From: Mycolicibacterium confluentis | Lineage (GTDB): Bacteria; Actinomycetota; Actinomycetes; Mycobacteriales; Mycobacteriaceae | Assembly (NCBI RefSeq): GCF_010729895.1 | Contig: NZ_AP022612.1 | Coordinates: 2,666,001 to 2,730,000 of the forward strand | Length of the DNA stretch: 64,000 bases | Direction of reading: 5' to 3' | Notes under the pieces: generated by a model | Databases searched by the model: none | The model's input: the letters and a program-made list of their open reading frames with translations, nothing else | What the model was told of the DNA's origin: nothing | Shown here: positions 8,213 to 18,336 of the stretch, piece after piece | Layout of the letters: every line of letters starts with the position of its first letter | Numbering within the stretch: position 1 is the stretch's first letter | Translations under genes and position numbers: made by a program

Positions 8213-9629
8213 CAATATCACCTTCCGGATGGTCGACATCGGCGAGACCGAACTCAGCCAGCACACTGGACACGACGGCACGCAGGCTCTTCTTGGTGTT
8301 CTCGGCACCCGGCTGATAGCCGACGACGGTGAGCGAGACCTTGCCGCAGTACCGACTCGAGACGACAGTCAGCAGGCCACGGCGCTGCTCGAGGAGTCTG
8401 CGTGGGATGCGTCCGTTGACCCCGCGCAGCAAGAGGTAATCACAGTCAGTGCCGTCGATCCGGCTCAGCATCGGGTCGAGATCACCCAGGTTGGTGCACG
8501 ACACCGGCAGGTCGGCAAAGTCGAACAGCACGTCGGCGCCACGCTTGACGGTGAACTTGGGAACGAACGGGATCAGGGGCAGCAGTTCCAACGACTCGTC
8601 AGGCTGCTCCCGGCGGCGCTTGAAGCCCTCGCGGAGCACTGTGCGCGCCGCGGTCAGATCCGCGGTGACCGGTCCCGGGTCCACGGCGATCGAGTCGAGT
8701 GAGACGGCGTTGGCCCGCGAATCGTCCTCGGTGCGCTCACTGATGGGGATCAACAGGCTGACCGCACCGTCCTCGGCGCGCTGACGGCCCATGCGGGCGC
8801 CGAGTCGGGCCGCGAACCCCGCCGCCAGCGAGAAGTAGTTGCCGCTCAGCGCTTCGGCGCGCGCATCCCAGTCCGCGGCGTCCACGAACACCGAGATGGC
8901 AGGCACCTGAACTTCGGCCCCCGGATCTCCCACGGGTGTCGTGGTCGGTGGAGGCGCCGACCGCTTGATGTCGCCCCGCCGGCGGTAGGCCAACCGGACC
9001 GCGACGGCCAGCGTCTTGGCCAGCACGGGCACCTCGCGCAACGTGTCACGCGCATCCTCGCGCACGGCCAGCCTTTTCGGCCGCGCCCCAGCGGGCGGAA
9101 GGTCCAGGTTCCGCCGAATGCCCTTGAGCGCGTCGGTGACGGTGATCACGGCGCCCATACCGTCGGTAAGGCAGTGCGAGATCTCCAGGCTGACTGCGGT
9201 CGACCCGTCGGTCATCGGCAGGGCGCCCATGCGCCAACCGGGTCCCGTCTCCGGATCGATGGGCATGCCCGCGCGTTCGTCGGCCCAGTCCGTGAGTTCG
9301 TTTCGAGGCCGCGGGGTCTGCTCGAGTTCGAACGGCGTCATGGGCCCAGTCGCGGCCACCCAACGATGCCGGCCGAACGGCAGTGGCGACGACTCGATGA
9401 GCCGGCCGAACAGGCCGTATCCGAGGTCGGCATGGCATCGACGCACCGCGTCGAGGTCGATCCCCTTGTCGTACACCCAGACGAGCTGCGCCATCGACTC
9501 CTCGCCGGTGGCGCGGAGGGCGAGAAACATCGCCTGATCGGTGTAGGACAGTCGATTGTCCGGCCCGGCATCCTGATTCACCGACCGTCGACGAAGCCGC
9601 TGCCGACGCGCCCGATCCACTACCGCCAT
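8205..9629 (-). CDS. Acyltransferase-like protein with SHxxxDG motif (paralogue 2)
   Basis: The 474-residue product is a tandem paralogue of the next gene and likely arose by duplication. The motif is SHCLTDG (H152, D156, G157), again with Ser in place of the first His of HHxxxDG. The N-terminus is very basic (RARRQRLRRR) and lacks a counterpart in the sister protein. The C-terminal domain begins around VPAISVFVDAADWDAR, the acceptor-domain half of the two-domain acyltransferase fold. The ATG at 9629 follows GGGGAG by eight bases; a GTG one codon earlier is also usable. It begins 19 bases after papA ends. Substrate unknown; the pair may act as a heterodimer or on successive positions (inference). 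Confidence 0.72.
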   Translation of the reverse strand: MAVVDRARRQRLRRRSVNQDAGPDNRLSYTDQAMFLALRATGEESMAQLVWVYDKGIDLDAVRRCHADLGYGLFGRLIESSPLPFGRHRWVAATGPMTPFELEQTPRPRNELTDWADERAGMPIDPETGPGWRMGALPMTDGSTAVSLEISHCLTDGMGAVITVTDALKGIRRNLDLPPAGARPKRLAVREDARDTLREVPVLAKTLAVAVRLAYRRRGDIKRSAPPPTTTPVGDPGAEVQVPAISVFVDAADWDARAEALSGNYFSLAAGFAARLGARMGRQRAEDGAVSLLIPISERTEDDSRANAVSLDSIAVDPGPVTADLTAARTVLREGFKRRREQPDESLELLPLIPFVPKFTVKRGADVLFDFADLPVSCTNLGDLDPMLSRIDGTDCDYLLLRGVNGRIPRRLLEQRRGLLTVVSSRYCGKVSLTVVGYQPGAENTKKSLRAVVSSVLAEFGLADVDHPEGDIGG

Positions 9630-9648
9630 CACCGAATCTCCCCCCGTG

Positions 9649-11109
9649 TCAGTTCGCGACAGAGCCCGCGGTCGCAAGAGCGGGCGCATCCTGTTTCGGC
9701 GTGACCGCCGGCGCCGCCGTTCCGTCCTGCACCACTGCGAGGTATTCGGCCTTCATCGCCTCGAGGTAGCGCAGGGCCGACACGCGTGCGGTCGGGTTGT
9801 TCGGGAAGGCGACGGTGATCGTGGTCCCGCGACCCAACCTGTTCACCCACATGCCGAACTGATGGGCGTCACCGGCGTCGCTGAAGACCCGGCCGTTCAG
9901 CTGGTTCCACTCGGCGATGATCGCCGGCGACAGCGGCGGCAGCCCGGCGTCGAGGTAGGACAGCATGGGCACACCCGAATCGGGTTTGTGCACACCGAGT
10001 TCCGCTGCGAGCTCGACCACACGCTCGAACGGCACGTGAGCCAGGTCCACCCGAGAGTCGAACGACTCCTGGGCGGCACGGGCGATGGCGCCGAACGACA
10101 GGTCGCCCACCGGCACGGTGATCGGGACAAGTCCGGTGAACCAGCCCGTGGTCATGAACTCCGACGGCGAGTTTCGCGTCGTCGTCGGCGTGACCACGTA
10201 GTAGGTCTCGTTACCCGTGATCTTGCGCTCAGCCAGGGCCGCGCAGGCGAAGACGCCACCGCTGAAGCGGGTGCCCGCCGCCATGCAGACGGTCTCAAAG
10301 CGGTTGGTCTGCTCTTCGTCGAGCAGTTGGACCGTCAGCAGCGCACCGCCGCGGGACTCGGCCATGGTGCCCAGCGGCAGCGAGAACTTCGGCATCGATC
10401 CGCCGTTCTCCTCGGCGTAGTCGATCCACGCCCGCACCTCGGGTGAGTCCAACGTCAGCGCCGAGGTGTACTCGTACTGGCGGGTGCAGTAGTCGTGGTA
10501 GCTGCCCGGTTCTGGAAGCTGCAGTGGCGCGCCACCGCCGACCAGTGCGGCGTACATCATGTGGATCTCGACGAACAGCGCACCCATGAACATCGCGTCC
10601 GCGTGCACGTGGTCGACACTGAGGAAGAACGTGAAGTGATCCGCGCGCTGGATCACACCGAACCGGAAGCAGTCCCACTGCAACGGGTTCGGGGTGGCCA
10701 GCGCGTGCTCACGCCAGCCGTCAGCGGCCATCTCGCCGTAGTTCTTCGGCGCGAACCTGATGTCCCGCGGGTTGGTCAGCGTGTGCCGAATGAACTCGCC
10801 GGCACCGTCGTACTCGAACCAGCTGTGGAAGGTGTCGTGCCTGCGCAGGTAGGCGTTGATCACATGCGTCATGGCCCGGACGTCGCACTGTCCCTGGATG
10901 TTCCACGACGGGATGTTGAGCCTGGCCATATTGCGGCCGTGCGCGGCGTGGTCCCGGTAGGCGTGCAGATGCTGGGCCTGCTGGTAACTCACCGGTACCG
11001 GATTAACCGGAGCGGCAGCCACTTTGGCCAGCGTCGACGCCGAAGGCTCCCACGACGTGACCACGCCGGGGGTGTCGTCCCACTCATGGATTGCTTGGAA
11101 TGCGACCAC
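9649..11109 (-). CDS. PapA-type polyketide-associated acyltransferase
   Basis: This 486-residue protein belongs to the PapA1/PapA2/PapA3/PapA4-type acyltransferases that esterify trehalose or other sugars with polyketide-derived acyl chains. The active-site motif is DHVHADA (H167, D171), where the usual Gly after Asp is Ala. Other typical blocks are a YQQAQHLHAYRDHAAHG stretch near residue 42, RRHDTFHSWFEY near residue 90, and FMTTGWFTGLVPITVP in the C-terminal domain. It starts at a GTG preceded by AAGGGG and lies 28 bases after the polyketide synthase gene, the usual pks-papA pairing. The acceptor sugar cannot be told from sequence. Confidence 0.86.
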   Translation of the reverse strand: MVAFQAIHEWDDTPGVVTSWEPSASTLAKVAAAPVNPVPVSYQQAQHLHAYRDHAAHGRNMARLNIPSWNIQGQCDVRAMTHVINAYLRRHDTFHSWFEYDGAGEFIRHTLTNPRDIRFAPKNYGEMAADGWREHALATPNPLQWDCFRFGVIQRADHFTFFLSVDHVHADAMFMGALFVEIHMMYAALVGGGAPLQLPEPGSYHDYCTRQYEYTSALTLDSPEVRAWIDYAEENGGSMPKFSLPLGTMAESRGGALLTVQLLDEEQTNRFETVCMAAGTRFSGGVFACAALAERKITGNETYYVVTPTTTRNSPSEFMTTGWFTGLVPITVPVGDLSFGAIARAAQESFDSRVDLAHVPFERVVELAAELGVHKPDSGVPMLSYLDAGLPPLSPAIIAEWNQLNGRVFSDAGDAHQFGMWVNRLGRGTTITVAFPNNPTARVSALRYLEAMKAEYLAVVQDGTAAPAVTPKQDAPALATAGSVAN

Positions 11110-11137
11110 TACTGCCCCTTACTCCACTGCCGGATCG

Positions 11138-14100
11138 TCATGATGGACTTGACACCGCCGTATCGGCAGCGAGGGTTTCGCTGAGGCTCTCGGCCAGCGC
11201 CCGGATCGTCGTGATGCCCATCGGGCTGATCCGGATGCCGGTCTCGGTCTCGATCCGTGTGCGCAACTCGAGATTGCCGAGAGAGTCCAGGCCGTATTCG
11301 GAGAGCGGTCGGTCCGGATCGACCGCTCGCCGCAGGATCAGGCTGATCGAGTCGGAGATCAGCCTGCGCAGGCGGCCCGCCCACTCGTCGTGCGGGAGCG
11401 CGCGCAGTTCGGTGAGGAACTGGCTGGAGCCACCGCGGTTCTGGTCGGCGTTGCGGAACGCCTCGGCGAACGGCCGCGCCTGTGCGAAGGACATCAGCCA
11501 CGGTGCGCCTGCCACCGGCGCGTAACCGGTGTGTGCCCGATCATGGCGCAGCAGCGCGTCGAAGGCGTAGGCGCCGTCGCTCGGCGAGATCGCCATGCTC
11601 TCCTCGGCCGCCATCCCCTGCCCGGCACCGATCTCCGACCATGCCCCCCACGCGATCGCCGTGGCCGGCAGACCCTGCGCCCGGCGCCAATGCGTGAACG
11701 CGTCGAGCCAGCTGTTGGCGGCAGCGTAGGCGCCCTGTCCGGGCGACCCGACCAGCGCAGCCGCCGAGGAGAACGAGCAGAACCAGTCCAGCGGCTGATC
11801 CACGGTGGCCTCGTGCAGATTCCAGGCACCGGTGACCTTGGGCGCCCAGTCCCGTGCGACGAGGTCGTCGGTGATCGCGGCCAGTGTCGCGTCCTCGACC
11901 ACCGCGGCGGCGTGCAGCACACCCCGCAGGGGCAGGCCTGTGGCCGCGGCCGCGGTGACAAGGCGCCGCGCGGTCGCCGGATCGGCGATGTCGCCGCGGC
12001 AGACGTCGACCTGAGTTCCCGCCGCGCGGATGCGGTCGATCACGGCCTGCGCGTGCTGGCTCGGTGAGGACCGCCCGTTGAGCACGATCCGGCCGGCACC
12101 TGCGGCAGCCATCTTCTCTGCCAGGAACAGCCCGAGCCCGCCCATGCCGCCCGTCACGACGTACGCGCCGTCACGGCGGAAGGGCTTGGCCTCCGACGGC
12201 GGAACCACTGCGGTGTCGTGGCCGCTGTGCGGAATGTCGAGTACGAGCTTGCCGGTGTGCCCGGCCGCACCCATCACGCGGATCGCCGTGGCCCCCTCGG
12301 CCAGCGGGAAGTGCGTGGTCTGCGGCGGGGGCAGCACGCCCTCGGCGATCTGAGCGAACACTGTCGAGAGCAGATCCCGCATGGTGGCGGGATCGGTCAG
12401 CGCCAGCAGCGCCAGGTCGACGGCGTAGAACGCCAGGTTGCGCCGGAACGGGAACAGTCCCAGCCGGGTGTCGCCGTAGATGTCGCGCTTGCCGATCTCG
12501 ACGAAGCGACCGCCGAAGGACAGCAGTTCAAGGCCCGCCCGCTGCGCGGCACCCGGCAGCGAGTTCAGCACGATGTCGACGCCGTAACCGGCGGTGTCAC
12601 GCCTGATCTCCTCCGCGAAGGCCGTGCTTCGCGAGTCGTACACGTGCTTGATCCCCATGGAACGCAGGACATCTCGACGTTCGTCGCTGCCCGCCGTCGC
12701 GTAGATCTCTGCGCCTGCGGCGCGTGCGATCGCGATGGCGGCCTGCCCGACTCCGCCTGTGCCCGAGTGGATCAGCACCTTGTCCTTGGCCGAGATCCGG
12801 GCCAGGTTGTGCAGGCTGTACCACGCGGTGGCGTGCGCGCTCGGGACCGCCGCGGCTTGACTGGCCGAGAGCGCCGGCGGCAGCGTGACCGCGAGATTCG
12901 CGTCCGAGGTGATGTAGGTCGCCCACGCACCTGAGGTCGAGATCCCCGCGACCTGGTCACCCACCTGATGTTCGGTGACGCCGGGTCCCACCGCGGTGAC
13001 CACACCGGCGTAGTCGGCGCCGAGCGAGGGCATCCGGCCCTCGAACGAGGGGTAGCGGCCGAGCGCGACCAGAACGTCGGCGAAGTTCAGATTGGAGGCC
13101 GTGACGGCCACCTCGATCTGCCCGGGTCCCGGTTCCACCCGGTCGACCGCGGCCAGTTCAAGCGACTGCAGGTCACCCGGTGTGCGGATCTGCAACCGGA
13201 CACCGTCGCGCTGGTGGTCGACGACCGTCGTGCGCAGATCGTCGGCGCCCAACGGGGTCAGGTTGAGCCGCGCCACGTACAGCTGACCGTCGCGCCAGGC
13301 CGTCTCGTCCTCGTCGCCGGCCGCGAGCACCTGAGCGGCCACCCGCTCGGCCTCCTCGGCGGCTCCCGGAGTGGCAGCGAGATCGATTGACGTCGGATTG
13401 AGGTGAGGGTGCTCGACACCCACGACGCGCAGCAGGCCACGCAGGCCGCCCTGTTCCAGGTTGGCGACATCCCCGTCGACGACCGTCTGGGTGCCGCGCG
13501 TGAGCACATAGAGCCGCGGAGCCCCCGAGACCTCGGGAAGCTCACGGGCGATGTGGACGAGGCGACGGACCTGATCGGCGCCGGTGGCCGTCGACGCGGC
13601 TGCTGCGCCGGTCGCCGATTCGAGCACCACCACAACCGCGCCGATGACACCACCGGAGAGCTGGGCCACCAACTCGGCCTGTGCCTGTTCGTCGCCACCG
13701 TGCAGCGGCCAGCTGAGGCGCTGAACGTCCACGCCGCGCTGACCGAATGCGTCGGCCAGCGCCGACGGCAGCGGGTCGGTCTGGCCGCCGTCGATCACCA
13801 GCAGGGAGCGGATGTCCGGGCTCGCGGCCTCCGGGGGCTCTTGCCGAACCCAACCGACGGTCAGTAACCGGCTGTTGAGCGTGCGATCACGCTCGGACTC
13901 CGCGGACGTGCCCGTGCCGAGGCGCAGTCCCTGCACCGCGACCAGGACGTTGCCGTCGTCGTCGAGGATGTCGAGGTCGGCCTCCACCGTCGAGGCGTCC
14001 AACCGCTGCACCCGGGCGTAGCAGTACTGCGCGTGGCGGGTGCTGGCGTGGGCCCGGATCCGACGCACACCCAGCGGCAGCAGCAGCGTCGGTGACGCGT

Positions 14101-17100
14101 CATCGCGGATGTCCGGATGGGCGGCGACCGCCTGGAAGCACGCGTCGAGCAGCGCGGGGTGGACGGCGTAGGCCGCCTGCCCCGAGCGCAGCGCACCCGG
14201 CAGCGCGACCTCGGCGAGCACCGACCTCTGGCCGTCGGTGCCCACGTGGGCCGCGACCAGGCCGCAGAACGCGGGCCCGTATACGATCCCGCGCTCGGCG
14301 AACAGTTCGCGCAGGTGCGCACCGTCCACCCGCTCGGGGTGTGCCTTGAGCAGTCGGGTGATGTCGTGGACCGCAGGCGTCTCGTCCCCGGCTGTGGTGA
14401 GCCGCGCACCCGAGCGGCGCACGCGCTCCTCGTCGGCGACGGTGTTCACCTCGAAGTCGACCGCACCGTCACCGCGGCGTTCGGCCTGCGCGCAGACCTC
14501 GGTCTGCTCGTCGAGCAGCAGCATCTGGTCGAACGTGACGTCGTGGACCTCGGCGGCCTCGCCCAGAACCGACGCGGCGGCCGACAGCGCCATCTCGCAG
14601 AATGCGGCACCGGGCAGCGCCGCGACACTGTTGACCTGGTGATCCTCGAGCCAGGGTTGAGCCACGGTGCCGATGTCGGCCTGCCAGACGTGGCGTTCCT
14701 GCGCCTCGGGCAGGCGGACGTGCGCGCCCAGCAGCGGGTGCACGGCCAGGCTGTGGCCACCGCGGGCCTCCTCGCCGACACGGGTCAGCATCAGCGTCTG
14801 GTGCGTCCAGGCCGGCAGCGGGGCGTCGATGAGACGACCGTCGGGATAGAGCGCTTCGAAGTCCACTGCGGCGCCCGCGTTGTGCAGGTCGCCGACGAAG
14901 CCGCGCAGGCCGTTGGGCATGTCCTGCTCGCGGCGCATGCTCGCCAGCACGGCCATCGACATGTCGAGGCCGCGCGCGGTCTGGTCGACGGCGTGGGTCA
15001 GCAGCGGATGGGGCGACAGTTCCCCGAAGACGCGGTACCCGTCCTCCAGCGCGGCCTGCACGGCGGCGGCGAACCGCACGGTGTACCGGAGGTTGTCCGA
15101 CCAGTAGTCGACGTCGAACACCGGGATGTCGCGCGGGTCGTACAGCGTGGCCGAGTAGTACGGGATGACCGGGTCCATCGGCGACAATTCGTCGAGTTCG
15201 TCGGCCAGTGCGTCGAGGATCGGATCCACTTCGGGGCTGTGGGAGGCCACGTCCACCGCGACCTCGCGGGCCATCACGCCGCGCTGTTCCCAGCCGACCA
15301 CGAGCCGGCGGATCGAGTCCTTGGCCCCGCCCACGACGGTGGACTGTGGGGACGCGACAACCGACAGCACGACGTCGTCGACGCCCTGTGCCGTCAGTTC
15401 GGACAGCACCTGCGCGGCGGGAAGTTCGACCGACGCCATGGCGCCGGCACCGGCGATGCTCGCCATGAGCCGCGACCGGCGGCAGATCACCTTGACGCCG
15501 TCCTCGAGCGACAAGCCCTCGGCGACGACGGCCGCGGCCGCCTCACCCATCGAGTGGCCGACGACTGCGCCGGGGGTGACGCCGTACGCGCGCAGCGTGG
15601 CCGCCAGCGCGACCTGCATCGCGAAGATGGTCGGCTGGACCCGGTCCATCCCGGTGACGAGTTCTGGTGCCGACATCGCCTCGGTGACCGAGAATCCGGA
15701 CTCGCGCGCGATCAGCGGCTCCAACTCGGCCACGGTCGCGGCGAACACGGGCTCGGCGGCCAGCAGCGGGGCACCCATCCCGATCCACTGGGAGCCGTGC
15801 CCGGAGAACACCCACACCGGCCCACGACCGTTGTTGGGGACGGCGGGCTCATGGGGCAGCTCGCCGTCGGCGACCTCACGCAGTGCCTCGACCAGCTCCG
15901 CGGACGTGCCCGCGAGCACCGAGGTGCGCACGCTGCGATGCCCACGACGGCGGGCCAGGGTGTAGCCCAGATCACTCAGCTCGTCGTCGCGCAGCTGCTC
16001 GGTGGCCCAGTCCGCCAACCGGCCCGCGGTCTGGCGCAGACCGTCGGCCGAGGTGGACGACAGGGGGAACAGCAGCGCACCGTCGACCGCCGCGGGCTTG
16101 GCGTCGTGCGCCACGACCTTGGGCGACTGCCCGGCGGGAGCCTGTTCCACCACGGCGTGCACGTTGGTGCCGGAGAGGCCGTATGACGACACCGCGGCGC
16201 GGCGCGGCTGCCCCTCGATCGGCCACGGCACGTTCGCCTGCGGGACGAACAGCTTGGTGTCGATCTTGGCCATCTCGTCGGGCAGCTGGTTGAAGTGCAG
16301 GCTCTGCGGGATCACACCGTGCTGCAACGCCAAGACAGCCTTGATCAGGCTGACCGCGCCGGAGGCGGACTGCGAATGACCGAAGTTGGTCTTGGAGGAG
16401 CCCAGCGCACACGCCGACTCGATGCCGTACACCTCGGCGAGGCCGGCGTACTCGATCGGGTCGCCGACGGGCGTCCCGGTGCCGTGGGCCTCGACCATGC
16501 CGACCGAGGATCCGTCGACACCGGCAACGGCCAGGGCGGCCCGGTACGCCACGACCTGCGCGTCGCGCGACGGGGTGGCGATGTTGACGGTGTGGCCGTC
16601 CTGGTTGGCCGCGGTCCCCCGAATCACCGCAAGGATGCGGTCGCCGTCGCGTTCGGCGTCCTCGAGACGTTTGAGCAGCACCATCGCACAGGCCTCGCCC
16701 GAGACGAAGCCGTCCGCGTCGACGTCGAACGCATGGCACTTGCCGGTGGGCGACAACATGCCCTGCGCCGAACCGGATGCCATCTTGCGGGGCTCGAGCA
16801 GGACGTTGACACCGCCCGCCAGGGCCAGGTCGCTTTCGCCGTCACGCAGGCTGCGGCATGCGTTGTGGACGGCCAGCAGGCCCGACGAGCACGCCGAGTC
16901 CACGGTGTAGGCCGGCCCGGTGACGCCAAGGGCATACGCGATCCGCCCGGAGGCGAGGCTGAAGTTGTTGCCGGTGAACCCGTACGGCCCGTCGAGGGCC
17001 TGGGCATCCGCGGCCACGAGTTGGTAGTCGGCATAGGTCATGCCGACGAAGACGCCGGTCAGTGATCCGGCCAGGCGGTTGGGGTCCAGGCCGGCATGCT

Positions 17101-17431
17101 CGAGCGCTTCCCATGAAGTCTCCAGAAGCAGGCGCTGCTGCGGGTCGATCGCCGTCGCCTCGCGCTCGCTGATCCCGAAGAACTCGGCATCGAATCCGCC
17201 GACGTCGTTGAGGAAGCCGCCCCACTTGGAGACCGAACGGCCGGCAACTCCCGGTTCGGGGTCGAAGAACTCGTCGGCATCCCACCTGTCGGCAGGAACC
17301 TCCGTGACCAGGTCATCGCCGCGCAACAGCGCATCCCAGAGCGCTTCCGGTGACTCGATGCCACCGGGCAACCGACAGGCCATCCCAATCACGGCCACTG
17401 GGGTGACAGATGCCTCGCCCAACTCATCCAC
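11138..17431 (-). CDS. Iterative mycocerosic-acid-synthase-type polyketide synthase (Pks5/Pks2-like)
   Basis: The 2097-residue type I synthase has domain order KS-AT-DH-ER-KR-ACP. KS (1-430) has Cys181 in DSACSSG and the [12 protein letters not shown] and [11 protein letters not shown] histidines. AT has GHSMGEAAA near residue 625 and a VASHSPEVD motif like MAS, suggesting methylmalonyl-CoA extension. DH starts near 895 ([12 protein letters not shown]). ER spans about 1430-1720 with NADPH loop [12 protein letters not shown] begins near 1757 ([10 protein letters not shown]), and the ACP Ser is in YGLDSLGN near 2047. No thioesterase is present, as in MAS, where PapA proteins unload. The product should be a multimethyl-branched fatty acid. 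The GTG at 17431 sits oddly close to AAGGGG; a TTG three codons later is better spaced. Confidence 0.92.
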   Translation of the reverse strand: MDELGEASVTPVAVIGMACRLPGGIESPEALWDALLRGDDLVTEVPADRWDADEFFDPEPGVAGRSVSKWGGFLNDVGGFDAEFFGISEREATAIDPQQRLLLETSWEALEHAGLDPNRLAGSLTGVFVGMTYADYQLVAADAQALDGPYGFTGNNFSLASGRIAYALGVTGPAYTVDSACSSGLLAVHNACRSLRDGESDLALAGGVNVLLEPRKMASGSAQGMLSPTGKCHAFDVDADGFVSGEACAMVLLKRLEDAERDGDRILAVIRGTAANQDGHTVNIATPSRDAQVVAYRAALAVAGVDGSSVGMVEAHGTGTPVGDPIEYAGLAEVYGIESACALGSSKTNFGHSQSASGAVSLIKAVLALQHGVIPQSLHFNQLPDEMAKIDTKLFVPQANVPWPIEGQPRRAAVSSYGLSGTNVHAVVEQAPAGQSPKVVAHDAKPAAVDGALLFPLSSTSADGLRQTAGRLADWATEQLRDDELSDLGYTLARRRGHRSVRTSVLAGTSAELVEALREVADGELPHEPAVPNNGRGPVWVFSGHGSQWIGMGAPLLAAEPVFAATVAELEPLIARESGFSVTEAMSAPELVTGMDRVQPTIFAMQVALAATLRAYGVTPGAVVGHSMGEAAAAVVAEGLSLEDGVKVICRRSRLMASIAGAGAMASVELPAAQVLSELTAQGVDDVVLSVVASPQSTVVGGAKDSIRRLVVGWEQRGVMAREVAVDVASHSPEVDPILDALADELDELSPMDPVIPYYSATLYDPRDIPVFDVDYWSDNLRYTVRFAAAVQAALEDGYRVFGELSPHPLLTHAVDQTARGLDMSMAVLASMRREQDMPNGLRGFVGDLHNAGAAVDFEALYPDGRLIDAPLPAWTHQTLMLTRVGEEARGGHSLAVHPLLGAHVRLPEAQERHVWQADIGTVAQPWLEDHQVNSVAALPGAAFCEMALSAAASVLGEAAEVHDVTFDQMLLLDEQTEVCAQAERRGDGAVDFEVNTVADEERVRRSGARLTTAGDETPAVHDITRLLKAHPERVDGAHLRELFAERGIVYGPAFCGLVAAHVGTDGQRSVLAEVALPGALRSGQAAYAVHPALLDACFQAVAAHPDIRDDASPTLLLPLGVRRIRAHASTRHAQYCYARVQRLDASTVEADLDILDDDGNVLVAVQGLRLGTGTSAESERDRTLNSRLLTVGWVRQEPPEAASPDIRSLLVIDGGQTDPLPSALADAFGQRGVDVQRLSWPLHGGDEQAQAELVAQLSGGVIGAVVVVLESATGAAAASTATGADQVRRLVHIARELPEVSGAPRLYVLTRGTQTVVDGDVANLEQGGLRGLLRVVGVEHPHLNPTSIDLAATPGAAEEAERVAAQVLAAGDEDETAWRDGQLYVARLNLTPLGADDLRTTVVDHQRDGVRLQIRTPGDLQSLELAAVDRVEPGPGQIEVAVTASNLNFADVLVALGRYPSFEGRMPSLGADYAGVVTAVGPGVTEHQVGDQVAGISTSGAWATYITSDANLAVTLPPALSASQAAAVPSAHATAWYSLHNLARISAKDKVLIHSGTGGVGQAAIAIARAAGAEIYATAGSDERRDVLRSMGIKHVYDSRSTAFAEEIRRDTAGYGVDIVLNSLPGAAQRAGLELLSFGGRFVEIGKRDIYGDTRLGLFPFRRNLAFYAVDLALLALTDPATMRDLLSTVFAQIAEGVLPPPQTTHFPLAEGATAIRVMGAAGHTGKLVLDIPHSGHDTAVVPPSEAKPFRRDGAYVVTGGMGGLGLFLAEKMAAAGAGRIVLNGRSSPSQHAQAVIDRIRAAGTQVDVCRGDIADPATARRLVTAAAATGLPLRGVLHAAAVVEDATLAAITDDLVARDWAPKVTGAWNLHEATVDQPLDWFCSFSSAAALVGSPGQGAYAAANSWLDAFTHWRRAQGLPATAIAWGAWSEIGAGQGMAAEESMAISPSDGAYAFDALLRHDRAHTGYAPVAGAPWLMSFAQARPFAEAFRNADQNRGGSSQFLTELRALPHDEWAGRLRRLISDSISLILRRAVDPDRPLSEYGLDSLGNLELRTRIETETGIRISPMGITTIRALAESLSETLAADTAVSSPS

Positions 17432-17794
17432 CCCTTCTAGTACTGCGGATTCCTATAAAAATACGTTCGCCGAGCGAAATTTTCGCCACAACGTTCTGGA
17501 TGAACGCCACGGCGACCTTACCGCTTGACTAAGTAGCCGACTGAGTGCGTACTGTAGCCGCTCTCCTTTAACAGGGTGCCGTTTCAGCCCCCAGTCCACC
17601 AAATTGCCAGCTCAGCGTTTTCTCGTCACGCCGGGGGCCGAGCGCGGCCGGGAACCGCTTGGCGACCGCTCAGCCTTTTCTGAAAGCCGCTGCACTGCAA
17701 GCATTTTCATAGACCGCGAGCAACTGATTGACCCAGGGTAACGATCCACCCCCCGAGGGCCTTCGAGGTAGCTCAGGCTCCCGACAATATTTGA

Positions 17795-17847
17795 TGTCAA
17801 TTATTTTGACAGATTGTGCCATGAGCCGACATTGATTGTTGTCAATT
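17795..17847. repeat. TGTCAATT direct repeats and TTGACA dyad
   Basis: TGTCAATT occurs at 17795-17802 and again at 17840-17847, 45 bases apart. The first is half of a dyad TGTCAA-ttatt-TTGACA (17795-17811); the second is half of ATTGA-ttgttg-TCAAT (17831-17846). The TTGACA could also be a -35 element. Together they look like operator sites for a dimeric regulator. Confidence 0.5.
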
Positions 17848-17874
17848 TTACTGGCCGCGCCATTGGTTGCTGGG

Positions 17875-17911
17875 TTGTGAAATTGGTCGGAAATTTCGCT
17901 TTGTGAAATTG
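17875..17911. repeat. TTGTGAAATTG direct repeat with a central GAAATTTC palindrome
   Basis: The 11-mer TTGTGAAATTG is present at 17875-17885 and 17901-17911, 26 bases apart, and a perfect palindrome GAAATTTC (17890-17897) lies between them. Three GAAATT copies in 37 bases suggest a cooperative protein-binding or curved-DNA element. Confidence 0.5.
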
Positions 17912-17972
17912 CGCAAATAATTCATTCGGTTGCCTTACACGCCTCTAAGGGAGTGTCAACATTGCGGTTAAC

Positions 17973-17989
17973 TTCTCATAAAATGAGAA
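17973..17989. promoter_or_regulatory. Perfect operator-like palindrome TTCTCAT-aaa-ATGAGAA
   Basis: A perfect 7-bp inverted repeat with a 3-base spacer. Its size and symmetry fit a TetR, MarR or GntR dimer site rather than a terminator, since the stem is AT-rich and no T run follows. The regulator is not encoded beside it. Confidence 0.5.
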
Positions 17990-18336
17990 AGCCCGACATT
18001 GGACGACTTATCGTAAATCCTTGCGTATGCAAACGATGCAGCCTCACCTCGGAGGACTACAGATCAACGGCAACGCCAGCAATATCGAAAGGGTTTCGGT
18101 AACTGGACGGATCGCGGGTATTCGAATGATGCTCGACACTCGGCTCGCGGCGCTGTGACGGCCACCTCACCCTTGCCTGGCCATGGACCAGCAAACATGC
18201 TCGTATTTACGTCGGAGTCACTTCGATGTGGCGTGCCCATTTCTCACACTTGAGGCCACAGAAGTGTGTCACCTGTGAGGCAAGTCACCCAATGGGGCAG
18301 ATGGGAAAACAAATCACAGGAAAAAATCAGCCAAAA

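Larger units (their letters stand above)
17432..18336. promoter_or_regulatory. Gene-free AT-rich regulatory region upstream of the polyketide operon
   Basis: These 905 bases hold no convincing gene. Parts are markedly AT-rich for a mycobacterium: in 17881-17940 I count 23 G/C of 60. It contains several palindromes and short direct repeats, listed separately, and presumably the promoter of the seven-gene minus-strand run. AT-rich islands like this are typical targets of the nucleoid silencer Lsr2 (family knowledge; binding here is inference). The right-hand part (18160-18336) is the 3' flank of meaB and carries a 7-bp stem (CACACTT/AAGTGTG at 18245-18268) without a T run. Confidence 0.7.

Noticed and set aside
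14117..16186. Long frame antisense to the polyketide synthase
   Set aside because: The same GC-skew artefact; all synthase domains are intact on the minus strand.
17612..17800. 62-codon frame in the pks control region, minus strand
   Set aside because: TTG start, no ribosome site, and it overlaps the repeat elements; composition is not protein-like.
18245..18268. Stem CACACTT/AAGTGTG as the meaB terminator
   Set aside because: No T run on either side and only seven pairs; too weak to call a terminator.
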